This document shows positions 21,951-33,976 of a stretch of DNA of 64,000 nt, in pieces. Both the position numbers and the translations under genes were made by a program. The notes beneath the pieces are model-generated. The model made no database searches and was not told the DNA's origin. It saw only the letters and a program-made list of their open reading frames with translations. This DNA comes from Mesocentrotus franciscanus. Taxonomy: Eukaryota; Echinodermata; Echinoidea; Camarodonta; Strongylocentrotidae. Location of the stretch: assembly GCA_037976565.1 (NCBI GenBank), contig CP137671.1:26235813-26299812 (forward strand), written 5' to 3'. Every line of letters begins with the position of its first letter. The first letter of the stretch is position 1.

Positions 21951-22620
21951 GGCCGCTGCCTCCAGATCCGCCGTCTCCCCCCTCATCTCCGAGATGGGTC
22001 GAGTAGCTTAAATGTACCTAGGTGGGATGCCTGGCTTCTCAGTCTCCGTGATTATTTTAGGTGTGGCTCGGTTCTCCTCCTCTCTGCATCTGATAATTCT
22101 TAGCTAAAATTCTACCCTTTTTTTATACCTTTCAAGCAAGCTCCCCTTTCCCACGAAGCAGGGAAATACCTCGGACTTGCAAAAGAATGACTTCCGCCTA
22201 TTACACAAATATTAGGATCACTTTCCCCATAGGGAGCTGTGTTAAGCGAATTCAACTTATCTCTCTTATGTAAACAACAGGGGTAAAAATGGCCCTGCGA
22301 GCATAATTAGACTTCATTACAACCTCCTTTGTCTTGAAGCCTCTTCGACTATAATTATATGTTTTAACCCATCCCTTCCTTAGTATAATATACTACAATA
22401 TTTAATGACATGATGCTGGGAGCAGGAATATTTGGCATGGAAAGGGTTACTAAAAATATGCAACAGGCTTTCTTTGTCTGGAATTTTTCAGTGAAGTTAA
22501 AATAGGTTGTTTAACCCTACCTTCCCCCTGCCTTGTGTCCATTAGGGACATGAGTATGTAGAGTGGAGGTTTGAGTGTAAATGGGTTAAATCAAAATAGA
22601 ATTATAGTTGTCCTTTTACC
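21951..22620. other. No supported gene
   Basis: Nothing recognised beyond a short pyrimidine-rich stretch at 21960-22090. Confidence 0.4.
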
Positions 22621-22629
22621 CTCGAAAGA

Positions 22630-22870
22630 GGGCTTGCTTAAGTAGTAGTAGTAGTAGAAGTAGTAGAATGGTTTTATTAGAACAACTGCAAAATGGTAGC
22701 CCGAGAGCTAAATTACATTGCAGGTTTTACAAGCTCAGTTTTAAAAAACATTTCAACAAAACTTAGATATAGACAATTACAAATAATACACAGTAAAATA
22801 GATCACAACTTATAATTACATATTCCATACTTGCAAAGAAATTGGTGCTACAAGTAGAATAGATTCGTCA
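22630..22870 (-). repeat. Probable LINE 3' end, minus strand
   Basis: A (GTA)n-type run at 22645-22668 is followed by ATGGTTTTATTAGAACAACT and an A-rich segment. That layout resembles inverted 3' UTR tails of the CR1/L2-type elements in this window. No coding part is attached. Confidence 0.4.
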
Positions 22871-22879
22871 TCTATATAT

Positions 22880-23168
22880 TAATACGCAAAATCGTCGCGG
22901 GGGGTAAAAACGGTTCATGAAAAACGTCTTTCCTCGACCGCGCCCCCCTTCGCCGAGGCGCGGGAACGGCGACACAATTATACGAGGCATGTCTCCCGTA
23001 TCCCGCGTGCCACGTCGACCCCGCGGTCGCCGTCGATGTCGTTAAAGGTGGTTTCGGGGTCCCGGGAGGACGGGCGGACGAGAGCACGGCCGTCGTTGTC
23101 CGTGCAAGAAGGCGACGAACCCGCGAGAGTGAGGCAGCAAGGCGTGCACCCGCCCTCTGTCTAATCAA
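22880..23168. other. GC-rich CpG-dense patch
   Basis: About 290 bp with abrupt high GC and many CG dinucleotides (GTCGCGGGGGG, CCGCGGTCGCCGTCG, GGGTCCCGGGAGGACGGGCG) inside AT-rich DNA. It resembles rDNA spacer or expansion-segment composition, but no conserved rRNA core was recognised. A 98-codon minus frame is Arg/Ala-rich with no motif. Confidence 0.5.
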
Positions 23169-23184
23169 GGAGATACACTTTTAG

Positions 23185-23400
23185 AGACGATCCACTCTAT
23201 AATGTGTTGTAGCAGATACACGCTGCAACAGAGCGGGCCTACCCGTGTTAGGCATCTTGCTTATGATATGCTTTGTAGGCACTTTACGGGCATGCCAGAG
23301 AAATACACAGCATACGACAATCCACTCAAGTCATGTGGCGTAGCAAGTACAAGGCGCAACGGGTTGGGCCTGTCCGGTGTTAGGCATCTTGCTATATATA
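23185..23400 (+). repeat. Tandem duplication, about 130-bp unit
   Basis: GATCCACTC...GTTGTAGCA...GCGGGCCTACCCGTGTTAGGC at 23190-23255 recurs as AATCCACTC...GGCGTAGCA...TTGGGCCTGTCCGGTGTTAGGC at 23318-23385. The two are followed by the same ATCTTGCT.ATA. Confidence 0.65.
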
Positions 23401-24150
23401 GGCCTTTGCAGCAGCCAATCGAGAACGTATTATGTTGGTTCTACGCCCAGGCCACACACACACACACAGTTGAGTTAATTCGTGCGACAGCTGCGATATA
23501 TGGCACAAACCGTCCGATTTTTCGCGTAAAATCTTTACTTTGAAAATATTTATACATATTCTGTGAACCATGTCAACATAATCATAGTCCAAGCTTCTGC
23601 TTTATTGGTCTTTTCATGAAAACTACATTAAAATCACAACAACAATAACGCAAATAGATTGTAATTATCGAGACCATATAACTGACGAGAAGGTAAATTC
23701 AGCGAGCTCACGTAATATCAAATGCCTCCGCACGGGCAACTCCCGCGGTGCCAGTCACGGCGCTCACGCCATGCAATTTACTGTACCCTGTGCGGTAACT
23801 GCAGCACTCTACTGCTGTACCTGTAATACTGGCTGTATAGCGTGTCTTTAGATTCTTCAATGTTTCGTGTTTGAGCCGTGCAATGAATTGTTGTTTTCTT
23901 TTATTTCTTTATTGAATGTGATGTGAATGTGAGTACGGTACATGCTATTACAGAAGTGTCCAAGGAATGATAGGCCTACAGGTGGAAGGGATATAAAACA
24001 ATTATACAATGACTCATTCTCGGAACAAGCTAAAACTATTCGCACTCGGGAACAGTACTGTTCTCTCTGGGGCCGCGATCGATGGCCCTCGGGATAATAT
24101 AATACGATTTGATGTTCCTTCGATGCGAATAGTTTTAGCTAGATCCTCGA
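23401..24150. other. Mostly unassigned, one short inverted repeat
   Basis: GCTAAAACTATTCGCA at 24027-24042 is inverted as TGCGAATAGTTTTAGCT at 24124-24140, giving a stem with a loop of about 80 bp. No gene seen. Confidence 0.45.
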
Positions 24151-24156
24151 GTCACT

Positions 24157-24455
24157 TCGAGTGTCATTGTATATTTGTATATTTGTATATTATTTTCATT
24201 GTAGGACTAAATTAACTTAGTAATGTGTGAAAATAACCAAAATGATAATGGGAGTGAAGTGCATGAGAACAATATTCGTAGGCCTATCAGGGGCGTCAAT
24301 CCATTATCCTTCGAGTGTCATTGTATATTTGTATATTATTTTCATTGTAGGACTAAATTAACTTAGCAATGTGTGAAAAAACCAAAATGATAATGGGAGT
24401 GAAGTGCATGCTGAGAACAATATTCGTAGGCCTATCAGGGGCGTCAATCCATTAT
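24157..24455 (+). repeat. Near-identical 146-bp tandem duplication
   Basis: TCGAGTGTCATTGTATATTTG through GGGGCGTCAATCCATTATCC occurs twice back to back (about 24157-24308 and 24309-24455), with only a few differences. The second copy runs into a MITE-like start, TGGGGGACGGGGACACGTCC. A recent duplication. Confidence 0.8.
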
Positions 24456-24840
24456 CCTGGGGGACGGGGACACGTCCCCCACAATTTTCAGGTGGTGAAA
24501 TGTCCCCCCACGATTTGGGGTTAAAATCTTTCCTTTTTCTTTCTTTCTCTCTTTCTCTCTCTGTTGACTTCGCGCGGGGGAACTTTATTCAAACAGTCGA
24601 GAACGGTACTATGAAACGTCTTCTTTCTCTAAAAATTTAATGAAACAGGGATTAAGAGTCGAGAACGGTACAACGAATCGTCTTCTTTCTCTAATAATTA
24701 TGAAACGTCAAAACTTACGCGCTTCGCGCGGGAGGTGTGAAACTGAATTCAGACAAAGATTAAGAGTCGAGAACCGTACAACCAATCGTCTTCTTTCTCT
24801 AAAAATGTAATGAAACGTCAAAGATGAAAAAGACAATAAA
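24456..24840 (+). repeat. Tandem GTCGAGAACGGTAC repeats
   Basis: Three units contain GTCGAGAACGGTAC, then GTCTTCTTTCTCTAA, then ATGAAAC. They lie at about 24596, 24657 and 24764. The third is separated by an inserted CGCGCTTCGCGCGGGAGG block related to 24570-24580. Confidence 0.7.
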
Positions 24841-25703
24841 TGAACCGGTCACCAATGAAAGTACATGCCGTGAAACAGCGTAACTATAGAGAGAGAGTGA
24901 CATGTAATTGTGTCCCCCCATGCTCAAACTCGGATTCGATTCGTATAGATAACGGTGAGGATCCGGGAAAGGGATAGTGAGAATAATAGGAACGAAGTGA
25001 CGACAATAATCGTAAATAACGAAAGTGAAAACGAAGGTAAAGTCTAAAATATCTGCATCAATTTTGATTACAAATTATTGATTTCACTGTTTTCTTCCAG
25101 TTTTCAAGTTTTATTACATAATTCAGATAAAAATTAAAAATTCAAAACGATACATGATGGGACAGCAAACAAAAGGTTGGTATTCTAACGAGTAAAATAT
25201 TAATGAAAAGAAGAAGAAAAATTATAAAATGATAAAAAGTAGGCCTATACAATGAAAAAAAATAATATCAGCTAGCACAGAAATATCTCTTTTTTTAATA
25301 TAATAAAAATTATAATTAAAAAATTATTATTAACAAAAAAAATCAAAAAAAAAAAAAAATCGATAGCACATATCTATTTTAAAGGATTTACAACCCCCTC
25401 CCACCCTCCCTGGAATCCCGTGGATTTTCCACGGGCCCTGCTAGTTATTATTATTTTTGTAATCATTGTTAATAAGACATTTTACCAAGGTGTGCACAAA
25501 GACACAAAATCACAACTACTACAAATATACAGTACTTGTAAACGTTTGCAAACACCGCTACCAATTAAAGGAGCAAGATCAGAGTCCTTGATACATGCAG
25601 GCTGCAAATCATTCAAATTTAGAAATTTGTCATCATCTGCTCTGGCACTGTATTGGATAGTTACATGTGTATCTTCAAACTGCAATGACAACAACCTATA
25701 ATG
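24841..25703. other. No supported gene
   Basis: AT-rich with A runs (25320-25365). A 93-codon frame at 25420-25701 is unrecognised. Confidence 0.4.
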
Positions 25704-26060
25704 CTAATATCTCTGAAAAGTACTCTCGACAATGGATTTGTAGAAAAGACTTAAGATGGGTTTATCAACATGTAGAGAGCTCAGTTTCCTAAGATAGAAC
25801 ATTCTCGTGTGGGCCCTCGCCACAATGGACGTACACTCATTATGCCAGGTAAGTTTATAATCGATCGTCGTGCCTAGATATTTGTACTTTAGAGCAATTT
25901 CAATGTTTTCATCTTTGATCTTCACCGGTTCGTGTTGTTGTGTACTTGTGTAGCAACTCTAAATTCGACAATTCTTTCTTTAGTTTTAGACTGATTTAGT
26001 TGAAGGTAATTATCATCACACCATTTAATATATATACTGCTCTGTGTTTGAACAATAGTT
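25704..26060 (-). pseudogene. CR1/L2-like LINE reverse transcriptase fragment
   Basis: The minus-strand translation contains WCDDNYLQLNQSKTKERIVE (about 25965-26025). After a frame break it gives ALKYKYLGTTIDYKLTWHNE (25840-25900), then FYLRKLSSLHVDKPILSLFY. These are the standard blocks just downstream of the YADD box in CR1/L2/Rex-type LINEs. Frameshifted and truncated at both ends. Confidence 0.8.
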
Positions 26061-26089
26061 ATTTTCATGGCTGCCATTATGCGATTAAC

Positions 26090-26215
26090 TCACCTGGGTC
26101 GATTGTGGCAAATATATATAAATATCTCGCCAAATGACATTAGTGCCGCGGCGGGAGTCGTCGGGTTACTTAACCACCAGACCCCGACACCTGTACAAGT
26201 TTCCTGATGTACTCA
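26090..26215 (-). repeat. tRNA-derived SINE fragment, minus strand
   Basis: Inverted, it reads GGTGTCGGGGTCTGGTGG near the head, then GGCACTAATGTCATTTGGCG and CCACAATCGACCCAGGTGAG. This is the same layout as the SINE at 53814-54180. Confidence 0.65.
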
Positions 26216-26243
26216 ACTCAATGGTAGCTGGTATTCTCAGTCA

Positions 26244-26518
26244 GTGGCGGATCCAGGGGGCCGGGGGCCCGGCCCCTCCCTGGCAAAAAAGGTAAAAAGA
26301 CGTTAATTTTACCTTGTTTTGTTTTTAAAAAAGAAGACGGCCCCCTCCCCTGGCACAAAAAGAGGAAAATGTTTTACTATTTTGTGTGTGTGTTTGTGTG
26401 CTCAAGGGGAGGGGGTGGTGTTGAGTTTTTTTAATCCAACCCCCCCAAAAAAAAATAAAAATAAAAATAAAAAATTGTGCTCCTTACCCCCCTATTATTC
26501 GCCGGCTGGATCCGCCCT
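26244..26518. mobile_element. MITE with GTGGCGGATCCAGG termini
   Basis: Starts AGTGGCGGATCCAGGGGG and ends GGCTGGATCCGCCCTG. The interior is C-, G- and A-rich low-complexity sequence. Confidence 0.6.
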
Positions 26519-26955
26519 GTTCTCAGTAACATTCGCCCTTTGTCGACAACGATTCGATTCGGCTGCCTATTCCATAACCTCCTCCTCTAACATACCACAT
26601 GCTCTCATGCATGTACTTAGTCCCAATCGTTATCTTCATACTTTACAACATTGGCGTAGAAAATCGGGGGGGGGGGGGCAGGGAAAAATAGGGGCGGGAA
26701 TATTCTTCCGCCCCACCTCCTCCTCTTGTTATGAGTGAAACCCCCTTATTTTGTGCATTAAAACAAATCTAAATATCAGATCAATTTCTAGCATATGCCT
26801 GACATAATTTTAGCATAATTCTAGATATGTTCTCTCTCTCTCTATCTTTCTTAATTTCTCTTTTTTTTCCGTGCCGCAACTTCCATCCAATCATCGTAAG
26901 CCTTTCCTCCAGTGCATGATAAGTGCAGACGATGGATAACATGTTCTTTCATGCA
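26519..26955. other. No supported gene
   Basis: A G run at 26668-26680 and pyrimidine-rich stretches; nothing else recognised. Confidence 0.4.
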
Positions 26956-26959
26956 CCCT

Positions 26960-27220
26960 CGTATAAGATAGGTTTACTGTTCCATTAATATTCAAAATAA
27001 TGGACATTTTGGGTCATTTTGTCATTCAGATCAGTAGTGAATTGTGAGGTAATGACATCACAATTTCTGACCGCATTGCCAATTTGTCTCAAAGATTTCA
27101 TGATGATTTTAAGTATTTTGACGGATTCATAACTTTATTATTTGTTGTCCGATTTTTCTGCTTCCATTTAAACTTTTTTTGCAGGGTGGACTTTCCCTTT
27201 AAATGGTGCTCTTTCCACAT
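26960..27220 (+). repeat. Diverged relative of the 594-bp foldback element
   Basis: Carries GTGAGGTAATGACATCAC, GCCAATTTGTCTC, TTCATAACTTTATTATTTG, CCGATTTTTCTGCTTCCAT and GGTGGACTTTCCCTTTAA, in the order seen in the right arm of 34512-35105. It ends at a TTTAAA. Confidence 0.6.
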
Positions 27221-27856
27221 GTATGGATTAAATTCCAGTGGTTTTGAATGATTTTGTCATTCTGATCAGGTCACGGAACTGGCTTTGTATTCAGTGAAAT
27301 GTTTTGAAGAGTTTAAGTGTCTGGTAACAGAAGTACAATTTTTAGGTTTCTTCTAGTAAAACTAGAACCATGTCAAGTGTTGAAGGGTGCTATAATGCAC
27401 ATGTTTGGAATAAGAAGAAGTAATTAAAAATCAATTGGTCATTGTGATAATGAACTGGTGTGACTCTGAACTCTGAAGTCAAAACTAGGATTGTAGGTGT
27501 TCAGATGGGAACAGAAGTAAATGCTACTGAAAGAACAAGTGTAAGACACAGTTTGTTCAAATGAAGTATCAGATTTTATTGAGCGAATTAAAATCAGTGT
27601 CAGGAAACATATTTACAAATACGAATGTTGATATCATTTGACAAAACTGGCAAGACATAGGTGTAAATTTGTTACCTAGTGATGCATCTACTAATGTTAA
27701 GAGTCTAGGGAGCATTGTTGTAACACCATTACACCACTCACTATTTGCTTGTAACATAGGCAAAGAACTGATGCAAAACAGAGTATACATGATGGGAGAT
27801 ATTAGAATAGTCACACTCCGTCCCATGCGCAAGAGGTTTATATCAGGGAAAGGGAA
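27221..27856. other. No supported gene
   Basis: An 87-codon minus frame (27569-27832) is unrecognised and has no splice or family support. Confidence 0.4.
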
Positions 27857-28225
27857 TTAAAGTTAAAGGGGAAGTCTGCATGAATTTGTTTGAATAGAGG
27901 CAATAAAATAAGAGGAACAAGTCAGTGAAATTTTGAGCAAATTCTGATTAAAAATAATTATTAATTTTAAATTTGGCAGCTCTGTGACATATCATGCGAG
28001 CTCTCCTTCCATTTACTTTGTGCATAATATTCCATAAAATCACGTTTTCTTCGTTATTGATGACGGAATATGTTTGTTCCTTGCAGGGGTAGTATAGAAA
28101 CATATTTGCAGTTATTATATTCAGGGTGTCTGTAAGATTGAACATTCGCTTGAGGGAAAATGACAATTTCGTGTTTTTTTTAAATGAGCAAATGGCAGGT
28201 GTGCTCATTGATCACAACTTCAAAA
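27857..28225 (+). repeat. Diverged foldback relative, partial
   Basis: Begins TTAAAGTTAAAGGGGAAGTC and contains TTTTGAGCAAATTCTGATTA, then TTGGCAGCTCTGTGACAT. This is the order of the left arm of the 34512 element, with strong divergence. Confidence 0.4.
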
Positions 28226-28955
28226 GCTCTTAACACATGCATTATCTAAGCATTTAGGCATTAGGTGGAGGGCAAGAGACGTCTGTCCCACCTCATTTAA
28301 AACATTAACAGTTTGTTTATATTAATACTTTGCAGGTTGAAATCTTTATGTTCAAATACTCCAATAACCTCAGGCGAAACTCTCAGAACTTGATCATTTG
28401 ATAACCCCCAAATTGCTAATTGCGCATCAATCTATCCGACACCATGGCCCTGACCTATGGCATAGTTTCCCAACTACTGTTAAATCATGTACTACTATAG
28501 TTTCTTTCAAGGCTGCCATGCAGCGTAAATTATTATCAGCATACAAGTCATAATTTAATAAGCGTGCAAAAAAAAAAAATCTGCACTCGCACACACACTT
28601 GCACGTGCACATACATAAAAAAAGAACATAAATAAACGTTTCACAAAAGACATACACTTACAAAATATACACATTGACACTTTTCGCATTTCTTGTTATG
28701 CATGAAAAAATGATTTACTTCATTATGTGGCTGTTATAATTGATTTATTTCGGATTATATTATATGTTATAGGTTTGGTCACCCATAAAGGTTCCTTCCT
28801 GAGGCCGCTTTTACGTTCAAGCTCTAGCTTAAGATGGCGGTCTCCTGCGTTTTTCAATTTGAAAAGATTTGTCAATTGTTATTTGTTTAAGGTATAATTA
28901 TTTAAATGAATTATATTCTGATATGATTATAAAAATATATATATATAATAACACA
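28226..28955. other. No supported gene
   Basis: AT-rich intergenic sequence with nothing recognised. Confidence 0.4.
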
Positions 28956-28959
28956 AGTA

Positions 28960-29455
28960 TATTTTGGTATCCGATCTTGATATTCTCACAGATCCTTTTT
29001 CTTTGTCTATTGATCTATCTTTGGATTTCATAATCCACTGGTGATAATAAGAAACGTGAACGGCTAGGAAATTCGATATCCCCGGTCGGAAACATACATG
29101 TAGCTGCAAAGGATACGATAGCATTTTAAAATTTCGTGGAAATCCTTTTCCTTTTAGGCTAAAAATTCTACAAAGAATCAATCCTCGAATAGGGTGTACA
29201 ATATCATGCAAGATATAAAATCCTTCTTAAGGGTCTATTAATCGGAGATGTTAGATGAGTTTCCCTGTCAGGGGGTATTAAACCTACTCTTGACTTCGAT
29301 ATTCGTTAAGGGTGCTTTTCAGAAAATGATATGGCGCTTGGAGGAGCCTAGTGTGACTTTAACCTCTGGTTTAGGGGATCGCGAACCTCGGGAATTAGAC
29401 TCAGCCGACCCCGTACCAACAGCAGCAGGATCATCAGGAGGGTTCGACATCAGAC
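28960..29455 (+). repeat. Dispersed repeat, inverted relative to 57385-57800
   Basis: Shares blocks with 57385-57800 in inverse orientation: GGCTAGGAAATTCGATAT, GGAAATCCTTTTCCTTTTAGGC, CAATCCTCGAAT, TAATCGGAGATGTTAGA, CGAGTTTCCYTG, and GATATGGCGCTTGGAGGAG. An open frame across 29248-29455 is shared with the other copy but not recognised. The repeat runs into the assembly gap. Confidence 0.7.
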
Positions 29456-29955
29456 NNNNNNNNNNNNNNNNNNNNNNNNNNNNNNNNNNNNNNNNNNNNN
29501 NNNNNNNNNNNNNNNNNNNNNNNNNNNNNNNNNNNNNNNNNNNNNNNNNNNNNNNNNNNNNNNNNNNNNNNNNNNNNNNNNNNNNNNNNNNNNNNNNNNN
29601 NNNNNNNNNNNNNNNNNNNNNNNNNNNNNNNNNNNNNNNNNNNNNNNNNNNNNNNNNNNNNNNNNNNNNNNNNNNNNNNNNNNNNNNNNNNNNNNNNNNN
29701 NNNNNNNNNNNNNNNNNNNNNNNNNNNNNNNNNNNNNNNNNNNNNNNNNNNNNNNNNNNNNNNNNNNNNNNNNNNNNNNNNNNNNNNNNNNNNNNNNNNN
29801 NNNNNNNNNNNNNNNNNNNNNNNNNNNNNNNNNNNNNNNNNNNNNNNNNNNNNNNNNNNNNNNNNNNNNNNNNNNNNNNNNNNNNNNNNNNNNNNNNNNN
29901 NNNNNNNNNNNNNNNNNNNNNNNNNNNNNNNNNNNNNNNNNNNNNNNNNNNNNNN
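29456..29955. other. Assembly gap (500 N)
   Basis: Exactly 500 N. The round number suggests a gap of set rather than measured size. Confidence 0.95.
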
Positions 29956-30855
29956 AATATGAAGCACTTTTCAAATGTTACAAATTTACATTTTACAATT
30001 ATTAAGGTAATTTTAATGTCGTTAATATCTCTTTTATGAGAAATAATGGCCATATTTAAAACTTTTAAAAGGTACATGTATGGAGAAACTTAAAGGGCAT
30101 GTTTAATACAGTAATTTTCATACAAGTAAGAGCTGAGAATGGATCATATCAAATCAATGTTTGGTAGTTGTTGCTGAACTTAAAATAAATATTTGAAGAG
30201 CTGAATAAGTATGTTACTTTCTTTTAAATCAATGATGGTTTCGTTTCCAAGAAATAAAGAGTGACTTAAATCAAAAGTTGTTTTTGTGAAATGCAGAACC
30301 CACAGTTTTCTCGTGCACTGATGCCATGCAACATGCTACAGTGTATCTTTGTAACATTTACAATATGATACGTCTAGAAAAACACAATCCTAAGATTCCT
30401 AACTTTGTAGGTTAGTATTGATCCTTGTACAATTCAAAAATGGTAATTTAGAAAATACTAAGACAGCACTGCCAACGAATTGAACGAAATGAATGGATGA
30501 GTACTGTTTAAAATGTTTCCAATCAGAATCTTGTTGCATATTCTGTTTAGACACCCTGTAGAAACAAAAATCTTTTAGTGCAAGTTATGATTATTATTTG
30601 GCTTGACATGGCAACTAAAGAAACTATAGTACTGCTAGGGACAGTCAGATTTTCTGCAAATTTAGTCTCAAAGTTACTATTCAGTGCGTACATTAAATAA
30701 ACAAGGGTAACGCTCTCGGTCTCGCCTGCATTGCACAATTCGATATGATGAAAAATTGAGGTTAGGACATTATTTATAGCAGGCGCCCAAAAATGAAATC
30801 CTCTGAATATAATCAGCATTTTGAAGTGAATATTGACTAAGAATCATCAAAAGAA
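29956..30855. other. No supported gene
   Basis: AT-rich; nothing recognised. Confidence 0.4.
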
Positions 30856-30859
30856 TTCT

Positions 30860-31375
30860 TTACAATTATTTGCACCAAGATAGATAACTTTCATGAAATT
30901 TGAACAAATAACAAAAATTGATTAATTCATTGTGAAAAACATAATCCAAGTCTACTGACCTAAAATGACCTTTGACGTTGACTTTGCGAACTGGAATTTG
31001 TGTCATATGATTTGTGATACTTGATAACCCTTGGGTATAAGTTTCATGGAATTTGAACAAACACTTTTGAAATTATGCTAAAAATTCAAAAATTCAAAAA
31101 CTTAACCTCAGGTTAAGTTTTTGATGATGATCTACAACATAGTCTAAGTTTGTTGACCTGAAATGACCTTGACTTTGTGACCTGAAATTTTCCTCGCATG
31201 ATAGGGAATACTTGATAACTTTATAGTCCAAGTTTCCTTGAATAAGAACAGATACTTTCAAAATTAAATTAACAATTCAAAAACTAATCTCAGGTTAAGT
31301 TTTTGATGTTGACGTCGCCGCCGTAACGGAAGCGGCGCCTACAGTCTCGCTTTTGCTCAGCAGGCGAGACAAAAA
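30860..31375 (+). repeat. Interspersed repeat with TGACCTNAAATGACCTT units
   Basis: Two diverged direct units of roughly 190-200 bp share GTCTACTGACCTAAAATGACC / GTTTGTTGACCTGAAATGACC and CTTGATAAC...AAGTTTC. A palindromic AACTTAACCTCAGGTTAAGTT occurs at 31100-31121. The end carries GGCGCCTACAGTCTCGC and a GCAGGCGAGAC terminus. Confidence 0.6.
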
Positions 31376-32945
31376 GTGTATCAGTTCCCAACTTTGGTAG
31401 ATCCCAATTAAAAATTCATAACCAATATGACTTTGAAATGTATTTAATGATAAAGAGTAACTTTTTTTCCTGTCAAATGATACCCTATTCATAATATTTT
31501 GCCATGGGTGACTGAGCACCAGGGTCTTTAAAAAGTGTTGTCAAAATCGCCTTGTACCAAGTTTTGGCTGATGGAACGAATGTGGGTCAGGCCATATTTC
31601 TTGGGTCTTAAATCCTGTTAAAAGTTAAATTTTGCCTCGTGATTTGGTGCTTCATTGTTTAAAATGATGCAATGTATCTAGGCTTTCCCAGAATCTTGTT
31701 TCAATCCATAGGATAACCTTTTTATTATTTTGAACAGCCTACTAACTTCTTGTCAAATATGTACAAGTTTTCTCTGCTCACTTGTCCGCTGCCCTATTTC
31801 ACATGCGTAAGGAGCATACTGTAAGGTGTTTATCTGGAATACCAGTTTCATAAGCTTTGAAAACTCAAAGGTTACGAAACCCAAATGCAGAAAGAACACA
31901 TATGATGATAAGTATCAAAGAAATTGACAGTAGACTTTCATTTTAAAAAGATAACATTCCAAATAAACTTTATCCATTTTGTATCACTCAGTGAGAAGAA
32001 TTACCTGAAACAAGAGCTGCGAATATCATAAATTTTGCTTGTAATAAGCATTTCTTTGTGTTTGGTTTGATATCGACACCATTTCTTTTCAACTGCCTAA
32101 TAGTCAATGTAAATACATGTAAATGAGTAATTGTGTCTGGAATGAGATAACACTATCATAATGGCTTTTGATCCACATTCAATGCTTCAGTCCATATTTG
32201 GTACAAGAGGAATTTGACAAAACCGGTACTTTTTGAAAAGCCTGCTGCTCAGTCATCCGTGGCAGCACAATTATGAATATGGTAATATTAGACAGCGTAT
32301 AAGTTACCCTTTACCATGATATATGATTCAAGCCAGGTCACATAGGTTACAACTTTCTAACTATAAGTTACCAAAGTTGGGTACACTTGTTTTTGATACG
32401 CACTGTAGAGGTTGTTGCAATCCACAGCAGTCATTGATTTTGCACAGAGGGTGGGAAAACAAATTACCACCCCCTAACCCTCTTTAACTTTTTTAAAGAC
32501 TAAAACCAATGAGCGGCTCTACATAATATACCAAACAGAATGGAAATCATACTAGAGTTAAAGAATAACTTTTTATATGGACTGGTGTGCATAAGCATAA
32601 CTTTGACATAGACACACACAAACAAAAATCCAATAACTTTTAAAGGAAGACCAACTATTAATGATTGTGTAGGAGAGTGCATATACATGTATGCATGTAC
32701 TGTACATGTAGGCAGAAGGAATATCTTTATCACATAGAGCAACAGAGTGGAAATGGGAACAAAATAGACAAATGATTTATTCAAAGGAGAAAAATTATGC
32801 AAAGAATATCTTTGTACAGGGAATAAATAAAATATATCTACAACAAAAAAAAAAACAACAAACACAAAGAAAGGGAAATCAGATGAATATTGTTGGAGAA
32901 GAACATTATATTAAACAGTAAATTCAGAGAAAATATCTATATATT
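31376..32945. other. No supported gene
   Basis: AT-rich DNA. A 121-codon minus frame at 32500-32865 is Phe/Leu/Val-rich over low-complexity sequence and lacks recognisable motifs. Confidence 0.4.
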
Positions 32946-32949
32946 AATG

Positions 32950-33112
32950 TGAATGTTAAAGTGCTATATGTCTTTTCTCTCTATATACTCGTTTTATGTT
33001 GTATGTATCATGTCACATGTACATTTTATTTATTTTCTCTGTGAATAATGCATGTAAACGCAACAACTTTCCTTTTGGACCAATAAATTTGAATTGAATT
33101 GAATTGAATTAT
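32950..33112 (+). repeat. LINE 3' tail with GAATT repeats
   Basis: TTGGACCAATAAATTTGAATTGAATTGAATTGAATTA-type end: four GAATT units after an AATAAA signal. This is the usual short-motif tail of CR1/L2-type LINEs. No coding sequence is attached. Confidence 0.55.
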
Positions 33113-33976
33113 CTTTGATGCAAATTATGCTTCAGTTTCCTTTATTTGTATACAAATTCAGACAAATTGCAAAATATTTTGGTAATGGGAAGATAACTGA
33201 CCATGGTTACTTAATCTTGGGTAATTAATACTAGTATTCAGTGGTTTGGATCCTCAGGGAGAAGTGTATTATAAATCAAATTATATTTATTATTTTAGCT
33301 TTACCAAATCTATAGAACATAATGGAAATTGAATGGAAAAACTGTATTTTCCAATCAATAACATGACTCATCTGTAAATATGTGAACATGTAGGGTCCTA
33401 TTACATGTATATTAAAGATATGTAATAAATCGTTTTTAAAATGGCATAAGAATAAGGAGAGGGAGAAAGTGGATTTTATTTCAAGTGCAACATGGATGCT
33501 TCACAATATACCATTGCTCATTCTGTCAATAGGCCTAATGGACTAAAACATTAACAAACATACTAGAAAATAATATTTTCTTTTCATGATTTGTCACAAG
33601 GTTTGGAAAACAAAAGTTGTTCAGTTTTCTATTAGAGGGATATCAGATGGATATAAAACAGGGTGACGATGTTAATGCAGAGTTGATAGTGAAGGGCAGA
33701 TTAGGAAAGAGAAAAGGAAGACACTTTAATAGTAAAAACATGTAGTACGTAAAGGGACTTTTTGGTCCTCTTATACAGAACATGTAGCTTGAAAAGTCGA
33801 AGAAACTGTGCGGCAAATGTGATTTCTAGACCATTCTAGATGCATTTGACTGAAATAAGTCAACTTCTGCAAAAATTACTATCATGATAGCAGAAGTGGA
33901 TCAATAACTGCTTTTCAAACATCATAAATTTCTTATACTACTGTTACAAATTTTCCAAACAGTGTTCATTCACATG
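33113..33976. other. No supported gene
   Basis: AT-rich intergenic sequence; nothing recognised. Confidence 0.4.

Noticed and set aside
22872..23168. 98-codon Arg/Ala-rich protein
   Set aside because: Composition follows the GC-rich patch; no motif recognised.
29248..30077. Long frames of 170-260 codons
   Set aside because: They run through the 500-N gap; only the short flanking parts are real sequence.
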